DNA from: Thermomicrobiales bacterium
GTDB taxonomy: Bacteria; Chloroflexota; Chloroflexia; Thermomicrobiales; UBA6265
Direction of reading: 5' to 3'
Assembly: GCA_023957115.1 (NCBI GenBank)
Contig: JAMLHN010000021.1
Span: forward strand, 1 to 64,000
DNA length: 64,000 nucleotides
Shown one piece after another: positions 60,799 to 64,000 of this stretch (position 1 is the first letter of the stretch; every line of letters begins with the position of its first letter). The position numbers and the translations under genes are program-made. The notes beneath the pieces are model-generated. The model was not told the DNA's origin. It saw nothing but the letters and a program-made list of their open reading frames with translations, and made no database searches.

Positions 60799-61811
60799 TG
60801 GCCGCCGAGCACGTTGTCGTCATCGAAGACTTGGTCAAGGAGTATCCGGTCCGCGGCGCCGACGACACGGTCCAGCTTGTTGCGCTCGATGCGGTGAATC
60901 TGAGCGTCGAACGCGGCGAGATCCTGGGGATCATGGGAGAAAGTGGATGCGGCAAGAGCACCCTGGCCAAGGTGCTCCTCCGCCTGGAACCGCCGACGTC
61001 CGGCCGAGTGGAAGTCGATTCCGAAGATATCGCTCGACTGACCAAGTCGCAGGCACGTGAATATCCACGCAAGGTGCAAATGGTCTTCCAGGATCCCTAC
61101 GCGGCGCTGGCGCCGCGGATGCGCGTCGGCGCCGCGCTCGAGGAGCCGCTCGCTATCCATCAGATCGGCGATAAGCCCCAACGACGACAGCGGGTCGAAG
61201 AGCTGCTGGCGCTGGTGGGACTCGACAAGAGCCTGGCCGGCCGCTATCCGCATCAGTTGAGCGGCGGCCAGCGGCAACGCGTCAACATCGCCCGAGCGCT
61301 TGCCCTCGATCCCGAGGTCCTGGTGCTGGACGAGCCGGTTTCCGCGCTCGACGTCTCGGTCCAGGCACAGGTCTTGAATCTGCTGCGTGAGGTTCACCAG
61401 CGGTTGGGTGTGACCTATCTCTTTATTTCTCATGATCTGCGCGTAGTGCGGTATCTCTGCGAGCGTGTCGGGGTCATGTACCTTGGCAGCATCGTGGAAG
61501 ATGGCCCATCCGAAGCGGTCTTTGCCTCGCCCATGCACCCGTATACGCTGGCGTTGCTGCACTCGATTCCGGATCATCAGGCCGCCGAGGGCGGTACCGT
61601 TTCATTTCGTTTGAAAGGCGAGGTGCCCAATCCCATCGATCGCCCAACCGGATGCGCGTTCCATCCGCGCTGCCCTATGGCCCAGGCGATCTGCACGCTC
61701 CAGCGGCCACCGTTGCGCCCGGTTGGCGGCAAACGGTTCTCTGCCTGTCACTTTGCCGAAGACGTGCCCGAGCTTGGGCGACAGCTCGCCCAGGAGGCAA
61801 CGGTGTCATGA
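60798..61811 (+). CDS. ABC transporter ATP-binding protein (DppF/OppF-like)
   Basis: A 337-residue ATPase. [45 protein letters not shown] and LFISHDLRVVRYL are present. The C-terminal GCAFHPRCPMAQAICTLQRPP is the cysteine-containing extension. It overlaps the preceding gene by one base and the methyltransferase gene by four, so six genes from 56204 to 62956 form one operon. Confidence 0.92.
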   Translation: MAAEHVVVIEDLVKEYPVRGADDTVQLVALDAVNLSVERGEILGIMGESGCGKSTLAKVLLRLEPPTSGRVEVDSEDIARLTKSQAREYPRKVQMVFQDPYAALAPRMRVGAALEEPLAIHQIGDKPQRRQRVEELLALVGLDKSLAGRYPHQLSGGQRQRVNIARALALDPEVLVLDEPVSALDVSVQAQVLNLLREVHQRLGVTYLFISHDLRVVRYLCERVGVMYLGSIVEDGPSEAVFASPMHPYTLALLHSIPDHQAAEGGTVSFRLKGEVPNPIDRPTGCAFHPRCPMAQAICTLQRPPLRPVGGKRFSACHFAEDVPELGRQLAQEATVS

Positions 61812-62956
61812 GTGAAGCTCGTCTCGTTCCCGAGCGCGAGAGTATCGCGTCGATCCGCGCGGTACTGGAGCAGAATGGATTCGATCTGGCGCATGAAATC
61901 CTGCGCCCGGACTACCTGATCTCTCCCTTTCCAAACCTGCAAACGTTCCTGCCGCAGTTGGAGCGCATCGATCCGGTCGTACGCGTGCTCATGCGGCTCT
62001 ACTCCGTGGGTGAGGCGATCGAGCCCGAAATCGTCGAATCTATCTTTGGACGCGAATTTCTCGAATCGAATCTGGCGACCGGATTGCTGGTCTTCGACTC
62101 CTCTGGCACGACCGTCTCCACCGCCGGATTGCAGCTCGTGAGCCGGCTCGGCCAGTACTTCGTCGTCTCGACGAGCCGTGCCTATCCCGGTTTCGATCCC
62201 GCGGCCGCTGACGTCTATCTTGGCCCGGAATCCTATACGCTGGCGAACTATCTGCAACGACGCGCCGGCAGCCTGCCTTCGTCCGGGCGCGCCCTCGATC
62301 TCTGCACCGGCGCGGGTATCGCCGCGCAGTCGCTGGCTGCCGTACGCCGTGGTGTGGTCTGGACTGGCGTCGATGTTTCGCACCAGGCGGTCGAAGCGGC
62401 TGCCTTCAATGCGGCGCTGAACGAAACCCAGGACCGTTATTCGGCAATCCAGGGCGATCTCTACGAACCGGTTCGTGGGGGACGATTTGGACTGATCGTT
62501 GCCAATCCCCCGTTCATTCCGGTTCCATCCGCGCTCGATTTTCCAATCTATGGTGATGGTGGGGAGGATGGCCTCTCCGTGCTTGGCCGCATCATTGCCG
62601 GCCTCCCTGAGTATCTGGCGCCGTCCGGGCGGGCAATCGTCTATGCCGAAGGGCTGGGCGATGAGCGCGGCCCCTGGGTGCTCGACCAGCTGGAGGCGGC
62701 ATCCGGCGCCGGGTTGACGATTGGGATCACGGTGCTTTCGACAATGAGCGTGGAGCAGGCGTTGTTCACCATCGGGCGAATGCTCTCCGTGCAAACGCCC
62801 TCCCGTCTCGACGAATTGCGTGCGTGGCAGGAGCTCTTCGCCGGGAACGGCGCTACCCGCTATTCCAAATTCATCATCGACGCCCGCGTCGGGACGCCCG
62901 CGGTTGTTCTTCGCTCGATCGGCGCCCTCTCCACCGGAAGCTCAGGAACCGCCTGA
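61808..62956 (+). CDS. Class I SAM-dependent methyltransferase (PrmC/HemK-like MTS fold)
   Basis: A 382-residue methyltransferase. The N-terminal 170 residues are a helical/beta domain (FDLAHEILRPDYLISPF) without a familiar match. The Rossmann part has ALDLCTGAGIAAQSLAAV (motif I), VDVSHQAVEAAAFNAAL (the post-I strand) and IVANPPFIPVPSALDFPIYGDGGEDGLSVL with the NPPF motif known in N5-glutamine and rRNA/tRNA amino methyltransferases. Architecture resembles release-factor methyltransferase PrmC and RlmG-type enzymes, but the N-domain does not allow choice. It is coupled to the transporter ATPase by a four-base overlap, an odd pairing. ATG 61808 was chosen for this overlap. Confidence 0.8.
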   Translation: MSEARLVPERESIASIRAVLEQNGFDLAHEILRPDYLISPFPNLQTFLPQLERIDPVVRVLMRLYSVGEAIEPEIVESIFGREFLESNLATGLLVFDSSGTTVSTAGLQLVSRLGQYFVVSTSRAYPGFDPAAADVYLGPESYTLANYLQRRAGSLPSSGRALDLCTGAGIAAQSLAAVRRGVVWTGVDVSHQAVEAAAFNAALNETQDRYSAIQGDLYEPVRGGRFGLIVANPPFIPVPSALDFPIYGDGGEDGLSVLGRIIAGLPEYLAPSGRAIVYAEGLGDERGPWVLDQLEAASGAGLTIGITVLSTMSVEQALFTIGRMLSVQTPSRLDELRAWQELFAGNGATRYSKFIIDARVGTPAVVLRSIGALSTGSSGTA

Positions 62957-62975
62957 GCGTCACCCCCAGGCAATC

Positions 62976-63118
62976 AGGGCGTGTTCGAAACCTCGACGAC
63001 ATGCCTCTGCCCGCGCTGCATTCGCCCGGAATCCGTCGCCCGTGCACGTCCCGACAGCAGCCGCCGGACCGTCGCAGGCCCCAGGGCTCAGGACGCAGGA
63101 CCCGTTCAAACACGCCCC
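62976..63118 (+). mobile_element. MITE-like element, copy C (about 143 bp)
   Basis: AGGGCGTGTTCGAAACC on the left and GTTCAAACACGCCCC on the right are inverted termini. The whole length is homologous to the minus strand of 46501-46642, with shared blocks CTCGACGA, CCGCGCTG, ATCCGTC, GTCGCAGG and CAGGGCTCAGGACGCAGGA. It has no coding frame. It lies in the gap between the methyltransferase and the repetitive-protein gene. Confidence 0.72.
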
Positions 63119-63176
63119 AGCAATTACCCGGATTCGGTATCAGGTCTTCAGACGCAGCGCCAGTTCGACAAAGAAA

Positions 63177-63205
63177 CCGTCCCGGTCTGCTCCAGACCGG
63201 GACGG
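63177..63205. terminator. Hairpin between convergent genes
   Basis: A perfect 13-bp stem CCGTCCCGGTCTG (63177-63189) with complement (63193-63205) and a three-base loop CTC. It lies about 220 bases after the methyltransferase and 31 before the stop of the minus-strand gene at 63236. A CTCTTCTCG tract follows. It probably ends one or both transcripts. Confidence 0.55.
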
Positions 63206-63235
63206 CTCTTCTCGTCACGTTCGAGATCGCCGGCG

Positions 63236-64000
63236 CTATCCCGCTACGATCTCACCACAGGCGACCATCGGCGCGCCCTCGCCCGGACCGTAGACGACGA
63301 CCGAGTAGGGACCGCGCGATTGCAGCACCGTGATGCTGACCGGGGCGCTTCCCTGCACCACGCCGGTCTCGGACGATTCACCGACGAAGTAGTCGGGATC
63401 GAGCACCGTCGCAAGCTCGGCACAGGTGCCGCGTGCAATACCGACGGCCGAGCCAGGCTGGGCGCCGACCAGGATGACTTGCAGATTGACGCTTCGGGCC
63501 TGCCCCTCGATGGTTCCGATACCGGAGACTGTTCCACCGCCGACTGGCGACACCACGAAGGCTGTCGACGAACCCGCCGTCACCGTCGGAACCGAGACCG
63601 TCGTCTCACTGGTGGCCACCGTCGGCTCGACACCGCCGGTGATTTCCGTCGGAACGGCCACCTGGCCGCCGCCTGTCACCACGGACGGAATCGCGACCGG
63701 CATACCATCGACGACCAGCTGCGACTCCAGCGTGCGCACACTGCCGATCTGGGCATCGTACTGATCGGCCGGAATGTAGTTCTCCATCGTCACCAGAGCG
63801 CTTTGTGTGGGCATCGCGACGCAGAGCACCGTATCGATGGTCGGAACCGGGCCGGCGCCTGAGCCGGCGTCGTAATCGAAGGTGAGGGTTGCAACCGCGA
63901 CATTCCCCTCGACGACGATCTCACGTCCATCCGGGAACGGCTGGATTGCGATATTCGTATAGGACTCGTGACCCTGATAGTAGGAGACCAGGGAGGTCAC
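63236..64000 (-). CDS. Beta-rich protein of unknown function, 5' end cut by the window
   Basis: The reading frame is open to the window edge, so at least 254 residues belong to the C-terminal part of a longer protein. It is rich in Val, Ser, Thr and Gly with few charged residues (GGGQVAVPTEITGG, SETTVSVPTVTAGSSTAFVV, GGTVSGIGTIEGQA), as in extracellular beta-sandwich proteins. Two cysteines (DTVLCVAM and MVACGEIV) could pair. No family is recognised, and the start, signal and full length lie beyond the window. It ends 31 bases from a hairpin. Confidence 0.6.
   Translation of the reverse strand: MTSLVSYYQGHESYTNIAIQPFPDGREIVVEGNVAVATLTFDYDAGSGAGPVPTIDTVLCVAMPTQSALVTMENYIPADQYDAQIGSVRTLESQLVVDGMPVAIPSVVTGGGQVAVPTEITGGVEPTVATSETTVSVPTVTAGSSTAFVVSPVGGGTVSGIGTIEGQARSVNLQVILVGAQPGSAVGIARGTCAELATVLDPDYFVGESSETGVVQGSAPVSITVLQSRGPYSVVVYGPGEGAPMVACGEIVAG

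Noticed and set aside
1..64000. tRNA, rRNA and other structural RNA genes
   Set aside because: I looked for cloverleaf-type arms with TTCGA and acceptor stems in the larger gaps and saw none that held together. A covariance search could still find one.

Overview
This window is high-GC bacterial chromosome with 51 protein-coding loci (counting three that are frameshifted) and no rRNA, tRNA or CRISPR array that I can see. Gene content fits a Chloroflexota bacterium of the Thermomicrobia type: three LLM-family (F420/FMN) oxidoreductases, a multi-subunit molybdenum hydroxylase, a DUF917 protein, several large ABC uptake operons with Tat-exported binding proteins, paired type I glutamine synthetases, and a 2-oxo acid dehydrogenase on the E1alpha-E1beta-E2 plan. 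This placement is inferred from gene content, because no rRNA is present.

Layout. 1-3.4 kb (+): GNAT acetyltransferase, DedA membrane protein, then a three-gene cassette (HapK-like, LLM oxidoreductase, SnoaL-like). 3.4-4.3 kb (-): a TacT/TacA toxin-antitoxin pair with a visible operator. 4.3-17.5 kb (-): a 12-gene unit, Opp/Dpp-type transporter followed by DUF917, two LLM oxidoreductases and a four-gene molybdenum hydroxylase module, which looks like uptake and oxidation of one unknown small molecule. 17.7-25.5 kb: primary sigma factor, A-type Fe-S carrier, polysaccharide deacetylase with a secreted glycosidase-like protein, a toast-rack/DUF4097-like protein and a large LuxR-ATPase regulator. 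25.6-27.0 kb: an IS3-family element inserted inside a small inverted-repeat element. 27.0-34.1 kb: SDR dehydrogenase and enolase-superfamily dehydratase, divergent from a YtfQRT-YjfF-type sugar ABC importer. 34.3-39.4 kb (-): membrane protein, pyruvate-type dehydrogenase E2, E1beta and E1alpha, and a small orphan.

40.0-42.9 kb (+): two glutamine synthetase genes, the first with a single-base frameshift. 43.2-47.5 kb (+): DUF885 metallopeptidase-like protein, secreted amidase, orphan protein. 47.8-51.9 kb (-): YdbS/YdbT-type PH-domain membrane pair and malate synthase. 52.1-53.6 kb (+): potassium channel and HxpB-like sugar phosphatase. 54.0-63.0 kb: a PIG-L deacetylase and ROK regulator, divergent from a complete Opp-type ABC operon that ends in a PrmC-like methyltransferase; I read this as an amino-sugar uptake and deacetylation locus. 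The window ends inside a minus-strand repetitive protein.

The most unusual part of the window lies between the genes. There are three perfect tandem arrays of heptanucleotides, each lying against a start or stop codon, and many degenerate relatives of them. There is a family of about 140-bp elements with TA-flanked inverted termini (GGGCGTGTTTGAAAA type), present in four copies, one of them split by the IS3 element. There are also REP-like palindromes sharing the core CTCCCAGTACTGGGAG. Three genes (glnA copy 1, the YdbT-like gene and the IS transposase) carry apparent frameshifts, so either the assembly has indel errors or there is real decay.
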